This document shows, piece after piece, positions 27,434 to 41,000 of a stretch of DNA of 64,000 nt. This DNA comes from Glandiceps talaboti (taxonomy: Eukaryota; Hemichordata; Enteropneusta; Spengelidae): contig NC_135563.1 of the NCBI RefSeq assembly GCF_964340395.1, forward strand, positions 18,588,151 to 18,652,150, in the 5' to 3' direction. Position 1 is the stretch's first letter, and each line of letters begins with the position of its first letter. The notes beneath the pieces are model-generated. The model did no database searches. It worked only from the letters and a program-made list of their open reading frames with translations, and had not been told where the DNA came from. Made by a program: the position numbers and the translations under genes.

Positions 27434-29963
27434 GTAGGTTTAAAAACTTAATTGCTGTTGAGTTTCAGACTTTTTAAGTAAAATGCTTGCACATTTTTGT
27501 CAGTTTAGAAGTACTTCATAAAATTACTGTCAGTTTGATAAATCTTACATGATTTAAAGGAATCATCAGGGAGAAAAAGTGTTTTTGTTTAACATTGCAT
27601 TTCTTTGTGGTTGCACGTGTAATCGAATGAGGCATCGTCAGCACCGACTTTCAAGAATCAGGAAATTCTCTTTTTTCCCTGATAAGCATGTTTTCAGTGA
27701 TCGTTATGATACTACTAATGACTTTAGTTGGAACGTACACTATAAATCAGAATGAATCCATTGTCTCTGGTAGTCAGATAACTGTCCATATCAATGACTG
27801 GCCTACCTGATCTGATCATTTCCTGGAATTCAGCGAATTCAGATTTTTTCTCCGTAATGCTGGCAATTTCCAGACTTTGTAATGTATGTCTGACTCCATG
27901 ATGAGTAAATTTTAGTGTGTCTTTTACAGTTCAGTTGTGTTTAGTTATACATACAAGCTTGACGGCAAATGATTTGTATTTCTTAGTACTGATGAAATTC
28001 AAAGTCATTTCTCAACTTTTTATACAATTTTTAAGATAGCATTGTGAGTCAATTCTACATTTTATAACAAATATTTTTTAGGGAACCAATTTTGTGTCTG
28101 TAGTCACACTTCTTGTCCTGTAACTCATGGACTTACAGTATTTCAGGGTGAATGATTAAAACCAACAACTACAATGGTCTATGTTTTGATATGTCATTTG
28201 TAAGTCATAGAGACCAAAATGTCACCTGCTTGTTAATCGAGAGGCAAGCTGATTAAATACAGTTCAATAATTGATTGATGTTTGCTTTTACTCTAAGGTC
28301 TAACGATTTTTTTACCTTTCATATTTTCCTTACAGGTCACATGCATGTGTACATAGGAATAAAGAATCAATAGGAGTTAATGCCTGTAAGAACGTAAGTA
28401 GCAAATCTCTAGTGTTGGACATTTTACCCTCCTTTTTCAAAGCGTGTTCCATGTTGGAGTTTGTTGCTCTGTAGTCTTCATTCTGCATGTACATTCCTTG
28501 AATATTCACACTTTTACCTTGTAGCACTACTACTGCCCTAGGGCTGTATGTAACAAATGTCATTTATTCATCATACCTAATCTTTACATGTAAGGTATCA
28601 CATTGCAAGCATAAATTTTATATTTCACGTTTTCTAATTGTTATGCCATCTCACTGACCTGACGCAATAGTTATTTCTTTTATTCAATATTATTGGATGG
28701 ATATGTTGGTATTAATTCATATTTGAGAATATATGATTATGTTCAAATGTTTAAAATTATTTCATGAATTTTTCGATTTTTTTTTTCATCATATAATACT
28801 TTCTATATTATTGTTGCAATTATTAGATGGTAAATTTTTTAGAAAATTATGTATTTTTCAGTCCCACCGTAATCCTATTTTTCTAAATGTCACCATGGTA
28901 ATAGAATCTACCTTGTATTACTGACTAATGGCTAAAGGACAGTTTTGTTACTTGAATGAAGTTTTCATTTCAATACAATTGCTAAACTGTCAGTGGATAT
29001 AAAATTTTCATATATTCTTCTTCAAAATCTCCATGAAACTGAGGGTGGTGGGGTGAATGTTGGGATTGAAAGAAAGTTAATACTGTGGTATATTGAAAGT
29101 TAATACTGTGGTATATTGTTGTGGGGGAGGGGGGAGGGGGGGGGGGGCATTCCAGATTATTTATTAAGGCCCTGGTACAAAAAATGTAGATGTGGTAAGA
29201 TTTTTCTTGTAGTGAAAAATTTAACAGAAATCTAAGCACAGTAGTTTTATCTTGTAAGAATAATTGATTTTACTTTTGTATAAGTGCAGTGTTTTTGATA
29301 AGGGCGATAAGCAGGTAAACTCTATCGAGGTTCCCTAGTAATTCTATAGAGGTTCTCAAACAAAATGATGGTAGATCACTGAAGTGTACCGTAATATTTA
29401 TAAGAGGACCTAAACTGATTTGACACTTGTTTTATAGTAGTGCATGTTCAGGAACAATGAGGAATTTGACTGGTGAACACAGATTTTAAAAACTGCACTG
29501 GCTGCAACTGGAATAATTTCTTGAACCTGTTTTGTTAGGTATGATGACTTACTCATCGTATTGTACATGTACACCCTGAACAGTATTGAATCACATGTGG
29601 ATAAATATATATGTACTTTTGTACCTATACACTCAGCATGGTGCAATATATCCTATTAAATTGATTTTAAGGTCCACACCCAAAAATCAGTCACCCAATG
29701 AACATGATTTCAACTTATTACTATACTACTTGTAGATAAAATAGACCTTGAATTCATACATACAATGTCTAATTATTGAAATTTTATAATTTTCAGTGAA
29801 TATATTGCTGGTTGTCTGATTGAAAAAATAATATCTAAGAAAACAGTTTCAAAAAATCCTTCCAGTTATAGCTGGTACACCTTTTACTCTGGCTTTGAGA
29901 AGTATGCTATAATGGTATATTCTCTACAAAACTCATTCTCCTCTTTCTCTTTTATTTCCACAG
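27434..29963 (+). other. Probable 5' UTR intron upstream of the ATG exon
   Basis: Ends in the CAG acceptor at 29961-29963. Contains a G-rich tract at 29124-29148 and a short direct repeat, GAAAGTTAATACTGTGGTAT, at about 29070-29117. No coding exon was recognised. Confidence 0.5.
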
Positions 29964-30072
29964 ATAGTTTTTGAAGTGCTATGAGAAACCTTTAACCTAT
30001 ACTTTTCAACACATTCCAAATATTTTTTCACAAGAGATATTTTCTAGAGATTAATTTGATTAATCATTCAAG
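29964..30072 (+). other. 5' UTR part of the exon that carries the SLC5A7 start codon
   Basis: A pyrimidine-rich tract and CAG acceptor at 29941-29963 precede the ATG exon, so the 5' UTR is split and at least one non-coding exon lies upstream. The acceptor is strong by eye. The ATG at 30073 is chosen because the peptide after it aligns from residue 1 with CHT1 proteins ([12 protein letters not shown]). The ATG context is AAG-ATG-G, with G at +4. Confidence 0.7.
29981..29995 (+). promoter_or_regulatory. Short upstream ORF in the SLC5A7 leader
   Basis: ATG AGA AAC CTT TAA lies 78 nt before the main start codon. It encodes four residues and ends well before the CDS. Such minimal uORFs can lower translation or delay reinitiation. 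Only the reading frame is seen, and an effect on expression is inference. Confidence 0.4.
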
Positions 30073-30238
30073 ATGGGTGTCAACATTGTTGGTTTGGTGG
30101 CCATTATTGTGTTTTATTTACTCATCCTGTGTGTGGGTCTATGGGCATCAAGGAAGAGTAAGGGTAAAGCCGATAGTGAAGAGGTTATGCTGGCTGGACG
30201 AAACATAGGACTTGCTGTAGGAATATTTACTATGACTG
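30073..30238 (+). CDS. SLC5A7: SLC5A7 coding exon 1 (residues 1-55)
   Basis: Encodes the extracellular N-terminus, the first membrane helix ([19 protein letters not shown]) and the start of the second unwound-helix segment, [14 protein letters not shown]. The exon ends in phase 1 after ACT G, with donor GTGAGT. The residue aligned with human Asp48 is Asn44 here. This exon is separated from the rest of the coding region by 25.7 kb, so exon-finding with a short maximum intron would miss it. Confidence 0.95.
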
Positions 30239-33200
30239 GTGAGTTATGAAGTCCCCTCCCCCCTCAATTTTGCCACTGAAATCAGACAGCAAAGAAGGTA
30301 GCAGCCTAGAATCCAGGTGATTTGGGATTTTGATTTTTGAGGGGGAAACAAAATTCAAAGTCCCCAATCGCCTGGATTCTAGGCTAGGTATGTATGTATG
30401 TATGTATGTATGTATGTATGTATGTATGTATTGTTGGCCATTACAATTTTTATGTGTGCTCTAGGAAAAAGAAAGAAATTTTAGGAGGAATATTTTTGTA
30501 TGTGATGTGCCCTGGGAAAAAGTGACCTAAATTATTATCGAACTACACTCAGTGTGTCAGTATCATGTGGAGTTAGGGTTTTGATGATCTTTAATAACAC
30601 ACCTAGGGAGTTCATATTTTCAAGTTGAAAGAAATGGTTGATTTTCTTCATGAGCTCGCAAAAGTATATTTTTTTGAACTTTTAGATTTTAAAAGTTCTC
30701 AATGACCTCATTTAAGTCTGTAGAACTTTTCATGCTAGTGAAGCAGTCGTGACTGTATACGTATATGTATGTATTCTTGAATGCTAAAATTATGTTTCTT
30801 GTTTGGTGAAAAAAAGCTGAGTAAATATGACTTGGTGTAATTATATGCAAATTATGGGTTAGTAACCGACTGATTACATGTTGACCTTTGATTTTTGATG
30901 AAAGACATTTAGACTGGTTGATTTCATAAAGTAAATGAGCTGTCGTCAAATTTGAATTATTTATACATGTATAAACAAATCGTGTACAAAATGTCTATTT
31001 ATGATTATGTAAATTCTAGAAAACAGCCAAAAATACAGTTTCCTTACATGTAGATGCAATATAGTTCCAACTCAGTGCATACATTTCTAAAATTCTAGAA
31101 ATTACATGTAATTGTCATAATCTTGACCTTTTTTTGACTTTTTTTAACTGTGTACTCAGAGTCAAATAACCTTCATTATCATGTGGACAAATCATAAACA
31201 TGAAGCAAAAATATTGAAAATGTCAAAATAATAAATATTAACAGAAACTGATCGTAACCACTATCAGAAATTTTAAATGTCACCCCTTCATTTCATCTGT
31301 TCTGAGATTGAATTTTATTTATGTTTTATAATTACTGTATATTTCAGCTACATGTGGTAAACTTTGATCTTTGTGTGTTTTCCTTTTTTTACCACCATTG
31401 TCTGTTGAAACTTTGAACCCATAATACTGTAAACCTGGATATTTTTACCACTGGAAAATTTTGTGATTTTTAGCCTTCAGCTAGTTCTCAGACTAATTTG
31501 AGTAATTACCAGACTGGTACATTGTGTTCATGTATAAAAAGGCATTTTAGTCACTCTTTATTTTTGCAATTTTGTATCAAGTGAAATAAGTGAAAATAAG
31601 TCTTATGCAAACATTTCCAGGTTTACAGTTTATGATTTTGAAATTAGTTTGCTATTACTATATGCAGTGGAAATATTGTAAAAGGTTCAGTATTTCACTA
31701 TTTAGAGTTGTTAGTAATATAGTCTCTATAAAACTTGAAAAATTCACAGAGTTTTAGGTTTAATAGTGAATTTTCTCGGTAAAGAAAAATCGAATACTTG
31801 TAAAAAAACATATGGTGTACAAGTATTCTTGACTGAAGGGTAAATTAGTTAAATGGGGACGCCACTTCAGGAAATGAAGACATTTTCATAAACAGTGGGT
31901 TCTGGAAAGACATTGTGTACTGTCACAATTTCTTGCGATTTCAGAGAAATGTCAAGTTGATTTTGTTTCATGAGAGATGTTTTAAACTGAAGAGAATATA
32001 CATTCATGGAACATGAATATTCATTGTTCAACTATGAATATATTATTTCTGCTGATTCCCATGATGCAATAGTGCATAGCAAGGCTACCCTGTAACAGCC
32101 TGATGCTTCTCTGAAATCGCAAGTAAATTTGTAGGTGATATAAAATCATGAAATGACTCTACAGAACCCATAGTTTATGAAAATGTTTATTTCCTGGAGT
32201 GGCAGTCCCCTTTAAAGTTCCATCAGAGTCTCTTAGTCAGTTCATTTTAAGCATGGCCGCCATCTGCTTCACATACCCACCTACCCTCGGTTCAACACTC
32301 ACAAAGCATAGCCAGTAACTAGGGATGGTCCCATAATTGCAGTGCATGTCAGTAGCTGGCTCTACTGAGGCTTTGCCCCTTGTTTGCTAGTACACATTCC
32401 TTTACAGATACAGGAATTCAACCTAGTCTTCAAACTCATATGGTCTAAAGATAACACCTGTTTGGCCATTTTACATGAGAACACTGCATGGATATACCCT
32501 TCCTAAGTTCTAACCGCCAAGTTGAATTTAGCATATTTGCATGAGGTCAGAGTCAACTTGGGGGAAAAACTTTGTCATTGAGCAGTTAAGTTTACAAGAG
32601 TTACATAAGAATTTTTATCCAAGTGAACTGTGATGTCATGGAAGTAAACCAAATTCTACACTTTGCCTCTGACTGGGATGGTTAAGAGCTTATAGAGTGA
32701 CTGTGGGCAATGCAACAAATTGTGTTTTGTGACAAACAAAAAGCACTATCACTTGATACACACATATCAAATGACCACATCAGTTTAATTTCCTCAAGAA
32801 ATTGTTACAAGGCTTCACCTTTAATTTGTTAGCCAGGGGTGGAAGGAACCTTACAGAATATGCCACACCAAGCAGAATTCATCGACAACTATTTTGAACA
32901 TAGCATTTCATATACAACAAGCTTTCTATATATCCACATACATTATATGAGCTCCTGGCACAGTGACACTTCTCATCTTTTGTGTAGTGTTTGATTAATT
33001 CAACAACATAATTTGATTGGTCTAATAAATTACATCTGATTCATTTTAATAATCCATCATCCATTGACAGTGAGAGTTCTGTCTCTCCTTAAAATAGCCC
33101 GGACTGTAACTTGTCGTGGTCGTATTATTTTCACAAGCTATAGGGATCATCAGTTTGGATATCTTGACATGTTAAGACCATGACATCCAGAGAGCAACCT

Positions 33201-36200
33201 ATGAATATAAAAGAAACAAAGAAAAAAAACAGGGAAAAACTGATCCTGATAGTTTCATTGCGGCTACTGTCATCTGTGATTGCTCATTTACTTACCCACT
33301 ATAGTCATTCTCAAGATTTCCTTGTTCAGACAACCCTGATTAAAAAATGGACAATTTGACTTTTAACATTCAACATTTCCTTTCAGAGTGATTGAAAGTC
33401 AACAAAGGCCATTTCATCAATGAAATTGCATTCTGCAAATGTGCCTATCAATTATAGGGAGCTTTAACAGCAATCCCATCACGCTACAAGTAGTCATGGA
33501 TAGTTGATCATGCTTTATACTTTGTTCATTGTTACAACAGTCATATAAACATATCTTCTTTCCCTTAAGAGGAAATGATACAGAATCGTTTTTATCCATC
33601 CATATTTTCATGATAACATCAGATATTTTCATTATGAAGACAGAAAGTAAAAAAGAACAATTATCTGCATTGATACAGACTATTTAATGGTGTTGGTAAC
33701 TTAAGTAAAGTATAAAATATATGGTAAACCTGGCACAAAGGTGAGATTATATAGTTTGCATATGGTAATGAAGGGTGTCACAAAACTAGAAATATACAAA
33801 AAAAAGATAAAACTTACAGATATAACAATGTATGTGTATGTTACAGCTCTATGTTACACTACATTACATCAGCCGTTGTAGTATACCCTGACAAAACCAA
33901 CATGTCAGTGAAACTTTGCGATTATTCTCATTGACAATAATTTTGTAGTGATATTTTATATTTTGCACTGCATATATCATATTTTGATGTCTTACATTGG
34001 CTTTGGGAAAACGTTTATAGACAGATTACGAGAGTTTGTAGATTGAAAAAATGAATATGTTTATTGTGATGTTCATAGAAGGTTGCTACTCAGTTTCATA
34101 TTTTTAGCTGTATGTGGAAACATTTTTTACTTTACTATTTCATTACATTAGTATACTCATCAAGTGGTGTTTTCTGAAGTAATAGTAGGTTTAATCATTT
34201 CCATGCGTGGGTAGATGTATGCATTAGACATGTTAGTCTTTATGTGGGTAAAAAAATATCTTAAGTGTCCTCGCACCTGAACATGAGAATTCCGTTATTT
34301 CTTTGAAGTCATTGTACTTCGTAATCGTTCTTAACAAACTTGTGACATAATAATCTGAATGATATGTTTTGTTGTAAGTTATATTAACATAATAGTTATT
34401 AAAAATAAAATTTCTACGTTAATTCTTGTAAAATCAAGTTTCCAGAAATCAATTACATACAAATTATGACGTCACATATTTCTATCCAAAAACCTACACA
34501 GAGTCTTAGATATGCATTGGATTTTAAAGCTATTGAATTTTATAGAAGGCCCACTTGTATGAAACTCATCACCTTGATCTAAAGACTGTTTGAAGTTTGG
34601 ACTCCCTAAATCCCAGAAGTAGACATTTTTTCTTCTTTTTTTTTTATCGGACAGGATCACTGCATTGCCATTGTGAGTTGCATTAAATGGCATTCTAATC
34701 TTCCTTTTTATCACTGCATTCTACTGAATGTTATGCTATCTGTAAACTCCATCCTTAAAGCACTCCTACATGAAAGTAAAAGTGGAAAGTTGTGTAATGG
34801 GAAAGAGAAAAGACCTTTGGTATTATACGGAATGCTTATATGAAACCAATATAAGTACTCAACATTAGAAGGTGTCCATGTCCATTCTAAGTCTCTTCAA
34901 AGTAGTTGTACTAAGTACCATGGATTATTTAAATTGCTGTTTGATTGAAAAAGAAGTCACATGCTCTGTCTGTATCTTTCTTCTACATGTATTTATATTT
35001 TGTGGTGTTTTATAAGGTGTTATTTGAGCCGGGGGGGGGGGGGGGGTACCACTGGCCAGTTCTAGTAGGGGTGTGTGGCCAATGCTGTCAACCCCAGACC
35101 CCATTTTAGACCAACGATGAACTCATGGTTGAACGATGGATACTATGTTGCGCATGTGCAGTTAATGTAACAATGCATTATGGGACGATATCTAAAACCA
35201 AGCATTTCAGGGGGTGTGCATGCTATCTCAACCAGTGAATTAGCAGGGGGAAATCCTGAACTCGACGAGAATTTATTAAGGAGCTTTTTCCGGGACCCCA
35301 TTTTAGACCAAACAAAATAAAAAATTGTGAAATGTGGACCTCATTTTAGACTCATTAGTTCTCAAAAGACAGTACTCATTTTAGACCAAAGGGCGAAAAA
35401 CCCTACCCCAAAGGCAGGCACATATACGTATACCCAATAGGTGGGAATAACCCCCCCTTCCCCCCCCCCCCCCCCCCCCCCCCCCAGTACATGAGCAAAT
35501 GAAAAGAAATTAAGCCAATGAAAATAGCATGAGATTTCGAACCAATATAAAATGTTAACCCCTCTGGGCAGTAAGGGGGAGGAAGCTATTTGTTCTGTGT
35601 GTCTGTGTGTCTGTCTTGGTTGTCAGCAAGCCATGATTGTCAATTAGAATGGATTCTACGTATATGTGGTTATTTGTCTGTAGTTATTTGTCTGTCAAAC
35701 GTACACTTTTCCCCCTACAAGAACTTAACAGAAAGTTGCAATACTATGTATGCTGTATGCACATCACCTATTTGTTGTGATATTATCAAATTTGATGTTC
35801 ATTTCTTGTAAAATTTCACAATGTATCCACACTACACATGGTTGGACTTGGAGCTGTATCATTTTCCTTCCTCTGTCTATTAGAAGACTACCTACATTTT
35901 GATATTAAACTGTACATAAAGAAGTGCCCCAATGTTTTGAGTGTGATAACAATGCACATTATTGACACAATTGTGTATTCATAAATTTCTTTAGATAGAA
36001 AACACCTGCTTGGTATGAAAAAAGTAATCTTTGGCAAACAACAGTCTTGCTATCGACATTAAAGGTATTCATGAGTGGGTGTGCAACTGGAGGCTCTTCC
36101 CACTTAAGTAGATATCAGGTTTCCTTGCCATTTTGTACAGGTCGAAAATACTGAAAGAACTTTTGAGGCATTTGTATGTTGTACTTCTAAAAGTTTGCAA

Positions 36201-37988
36201 TTAATAGCAATTATACTGATATACAAATTGTAGGTGTCTCTATTGTTGACGAAAAAATCCTGAGTAGGAATGATAGTATCATGAAAGGCCCGGGAAGTTA
36301 AGTTGTGTTATTGAATTATTGTTACCTAAGTTAAATGTTGCGTTACATTATTGTATAAGGTTAAAATGTTATGTATTGCTTCCCCCCTTCCCCCCATCCA
36401 CCATGAACAATTGTACATGTACATGAGGATCGGATGACAATCTGTTTGACATGAGGAGGGCAGATAACGTCCTGATTTGATCAATATCCAAATTGGAGCA
36501 TAACAGTTCTATTACATGCCAAGTGAACAATTATGGGAAATGTATATTGATATTTGTGTTAACCATTCAAGTAGATTGCCAAAATTGGAGAATATCTGAT
36601 AAAAATCATGATTTAGAGGACATACTTTAACTGCTGGATACTTGTTCATGTATACTGCCCATGGGCGATATAAGCATCACCTGCCTGGCAAACATTTCAG
36701 ATGTTCCCATCTTGCATCCATTATAATAACATTACATAGGGATGAGATTTTGATGGAGTTGATGTGATGATCTGGTTGCAGTGTTAAGCTCAGGTTACAA
36801 TTTGTATCTTTATAACATGTATACTACTACATATCTACAAACTGTTCATTTCATTTTCTCAACAGTTCATAAAATTCCACATGCATGTACACCAGAAATA
36901 CCATCAATCTGCCAAACTTCTATTCCTGCTTGCAAATAAAAAGGACTCAAATCTGACAATGTCTCTAAACATATTGCAGAATCGAGTCCTGACTTACTCC
37001 ATCTGCAAGCAGGACTACTGAACTTCTGTTTTACATACTGCTTGCTATGATATTGTCAACCAAAAAAGCGTATGCTTACTTGTATGACAAACCTAGGTGG
37101 CAAAATTGTGCTTTAGCTTGTGGATATTTGTACCCCCTAAGTACCCAAGTGTATATTCAGTATAAAGTAATTCTTGGTGCAAGTGTGATATGATAATGCA
37201 CTTTTGGCTATGTGCCTGTTACACTTACAGGCATGAGTAATCTATTGCAGTCTTGACTCTAAGCTATTCAAATAGAAACAGTTGTAATCTAACATGATAA
37301 CAATAAATTTTCTTAATGGATTGTGTTTGCTTGAAGACCATATTTGGTATAGAAACTTCTGAATGTGTAGAATAAACCATATTTCAAAGAAAAAAATGTC
37401 ATCATTAAAAAAAATTAAACATTAGAGCAAAGCAATATCTTGTTTTATGAAAGAGGCAGAAAGAAAGGAAGAAATAATGATATGTGATGAGTATTATAAT
37501 GATGAATTTGAAGTACATATAACAGCTTCCGGAAAACTTTCGGAAATTCTATTCCACTTTGGAAAGGTCTCTTTTTTTGATTGATAAAGGGTTAATAGAT
37601 ATGCTGCTCACTGTAGACATATCAAATCATGACATAAACTTGCATTTGACACTTTCATTTTCAAAATTAACCCATGTAAAAAGTTGCCATTTGGCCAAAA
37701 AATTGCCCAATTTCTTGGTATTTGCCAAAATATTGGCCAATATTTTGAGACTTCCCAAAATATTGGCCAATATTTTGAGACTTCCCAAAATATTGGCCAA
37801 TATTTTGTGTGTTTACCAATATATTGGCCAATATTTTTGGAGTCTGCCAATATATTGTCCAATATATTTTCAGCTCTCAATATATTTTTCCCCTATAAAT
37901 GTATCATTGGCCAATATATTGGTTCCTTTTTAGCACAACTGAACTGATAAGGTTCAATAGTGCTATAAGCATGGCAAACTGTCTGTCA

Positions 37989-38029
<41 letters not shown>

Positions 38030-41000
38030 CAACTTAAAGTCAAAAACCGCTGCGACCGATTGCTTTGATATTTGGTGGTCATGTTACTTCTGGTGTCTAG
38101 TTGGGAAACTGTTCAAATGAAAATGATTGCATCAGAAATGTGATTTTGGGTCACAAAAATGGGATTTTTGGTAAAAATATTTAAACTCCAAAAAAGATGG
38201 CCTGAAATTTGGTGGGAACAGTTTTGAAGGCTAGTAAATTCATATTTGTTCATGACATGATGATTCAAAAGACATGATGCAAATTATATTGTCAGTTATA
38301 TGCAAAGTAGTTGTAAATGTGAATTTTGGTCAAAAATTTATATCTCAAAAAGTACATGGTCAGTGAGACTGAAACTTGGTGAGATGTTTCTAAAAGTGTT
38401 ATTCTGCAGATTTTCTTAAAATATTTTGACACAATTGGCCCTAGCAACCATTACCACGCCCTTAACAACAACCAGATGGCAGTATATTTTGGTCAAATAA
38501 CAACATCTTCAGGTAGGCAAGTGAGTAAACATTCAGCAACAAGACCATGCCCATAGTAACAGCCAAATGATTGCGTACATTGCAAAGATAGTAATATGGT
38601 TGGATAGGCAACTGGATAGTCATCCAGCAAATGAACACCTATTGTTAACATGGACCTGGGCATGTGGATAAACATTTATAAAAACTGTACAGTTGTGCTA
38701 CAGTGCCATTTGCAGTATTTTTAGGAATTATTCCCTTATTTTTTTAAATCAAATTTTCCATCCCATAATGTTTAATACCAAATGTTGCATCAAATGTAAA
38801 CATTGTGAAATATTTTACTTTTATACACTATCCATCATTTCCCCTATCTACACCTTGTTATTGCCAATTTACTTTAAAATATTTGAACATTAATTTTAAA
38901 TGAGCCTAGTTGCTGTGGTAGTTTACACATTATGGACCAGGACAAAAGAAATGACCACTTTCAAACTAGTATAAGAACAGTGACAATATTGGGCGAGCTA
39001 TCGTAGATGGGAAATACAGGTGAAAGTAATCCTTTCTTGTTTATTTACTATCCAAAATTCTATGTTCCCCACTTCCTAGTTGCTGCAGTGTTGGAAGCTT
39101 CCTCAACAAAATTTCCATCATGAACTCTTGCTTTGACATTAATATTTATTTATTTATTTTTATTTATTTATTTTTTTGGTGGGGGGGGGGGGGGGGTTGC
39201 AAAACTTCATTGCTCTGAGCAGATCAATCGAATGAGTGTTTGTGACTGACCTATTGAACTTTCTTGTAACAATAACAATGACCATTACACATAAACAAGG
39301 TATACTGACAAGCCGAATACTCAGCAATTTTACATACCATATGGAATATAAAAAGAAAAAGTGTTTGATACAAAGCACAAAAATTCTTAAAACATTCTCA
39401 AGAACTACAGTTCTTTTTGTAACCATGGTGAAGAGTTAACAATGAGAAATGGCACACACATACACCTGTTGAAAAAAGACCATGATGCATAAATGTAATA
39501 TTGAAACATCTAACTTTCACTTCATAAATTTATCTTTATCTCAGCCCCTTCCCAAGACAAACTTTCTATTTTGAAATTTCCCTCCCAAACAGAATTACCT
39601 TTCACCCCACAATTCATAAACACCAGTTTTTTCCAAAAAATGTACTAAAGCATTTTTCCAGTTAGTTTTTATGATCTTTCCCACACATAGTTCATCATAT
39701 ACTGTCACAATCCATTCACCCTCCATAAGGCAGTCATTACAGCTTTAACCTGAAAAACAAAGAAAAGAGCTTGCATTAAAACTTGCATTATGTAACTGAA
39801 TATAGACACAACTGCCCTATATAAAGAGGATTATGGCTAATCTATGCAAATGCAGGAAATTCAAACTGCTGTACAGAGCACTAGCTTCTGGGTCTTGTTT
39901 TCAGCATTTTTTTCTGTGCTTCGAGAAACACACAGGTCATGTATCATGTACAAATTGTTTGTGCATGTCAATGAAAAGTTTATAGATTTCATCACAAAAT
40001 AACACAGATGTTATTACTGATCATGGGCAAAGAATACATTTTCATTCAACCCTGTGAGATGCTTTGGATTGGTACAAACATACAATTTATAAATGGCTCC
40101 ATATGATGATTGAAGGCTTTTTGGAAAAAAATCTTCATTCTCATTATGTTAATTGAAAATTTTTTGCAGTAAGGTTTTCTTCTCAACACTGTGTTTCTGA
40201 TAGGTGGGACACAATCAAGGGCGAAAGTCTGAGGTCTAGCTAAAGTCATCTCCACACTTTGATGATATAAATAACAGCTGATCAGAGAAGGTAGTTGACA
40301 GCTAGTAATACAGAGAACATGTCAGTGGCTTTAGTGGTCTGAGGTAAAAATAACCACAATGGATCAACCAAAATGTGTGAATGACAATGTCTACACACTC
40401 ATCAAACTCACAATTACCATACATGTATATACAGTAGTGAGATTATATACCATCATGACTGAGCATAGAACCTAGATAGACATCCCATCGTAGAGACTGA
40501 ATAACTGAAAAAGGCATTCAGATACAAGAACCTTTCTCTTGACATGCTTCAAGGGAAATGTTCCAAGCTTTAGTTGCCTTTTTGTGAGAAATCAATTTGA
40601 AACTAAGTATAAGAGGTATCACCAGTTTGAACTTGGAATACACTATGTGGGCTAAAATGCAACCACAGACGGTACAGCTAGGGGTCACATCACATCACTA
40701 GTAGTGATATGAATCATACTTCACAAAGCACAGACAAAAGAAACAGTTCACACCATATACACAGAATAAGAAAAGATATGCATAGAATTGCAAAACTGGT
40801 TGCTACACAAACACTAAGATGTAATCCTCAGTAAGAACACAAACATTATAATCATGTATGTTAATGTACATACTAGTATCCTAGAGGTCATGGGTTATTG
40901 AATAGATTACCATACATTACTCAACCCACAAGCTCTAAGGAAAATTTCAACTTTTCCAAGACACTTTGGGCTAGCCCTTACTGGCAACCTTTGGTAGCCA

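Noticed and set aside
27630-27655. RE1/REST-like half-site TCAGCACC near the candidate proximal promoter
   Set aside because: Only one half is present and the GGACAGCGCC half is missing. Although vertebrate neuronal genes often carry RE1, the site is not supported here.
37559-37933. 124-codon ORF with [10 protein letters not shown] repeats, repeated on the minus strand at 44196-43945
   Set aside because: Its identity in the two places follows from the inverted repeat, and the repeats come from the palindromic minisatellite. No evidence of translation or a family.
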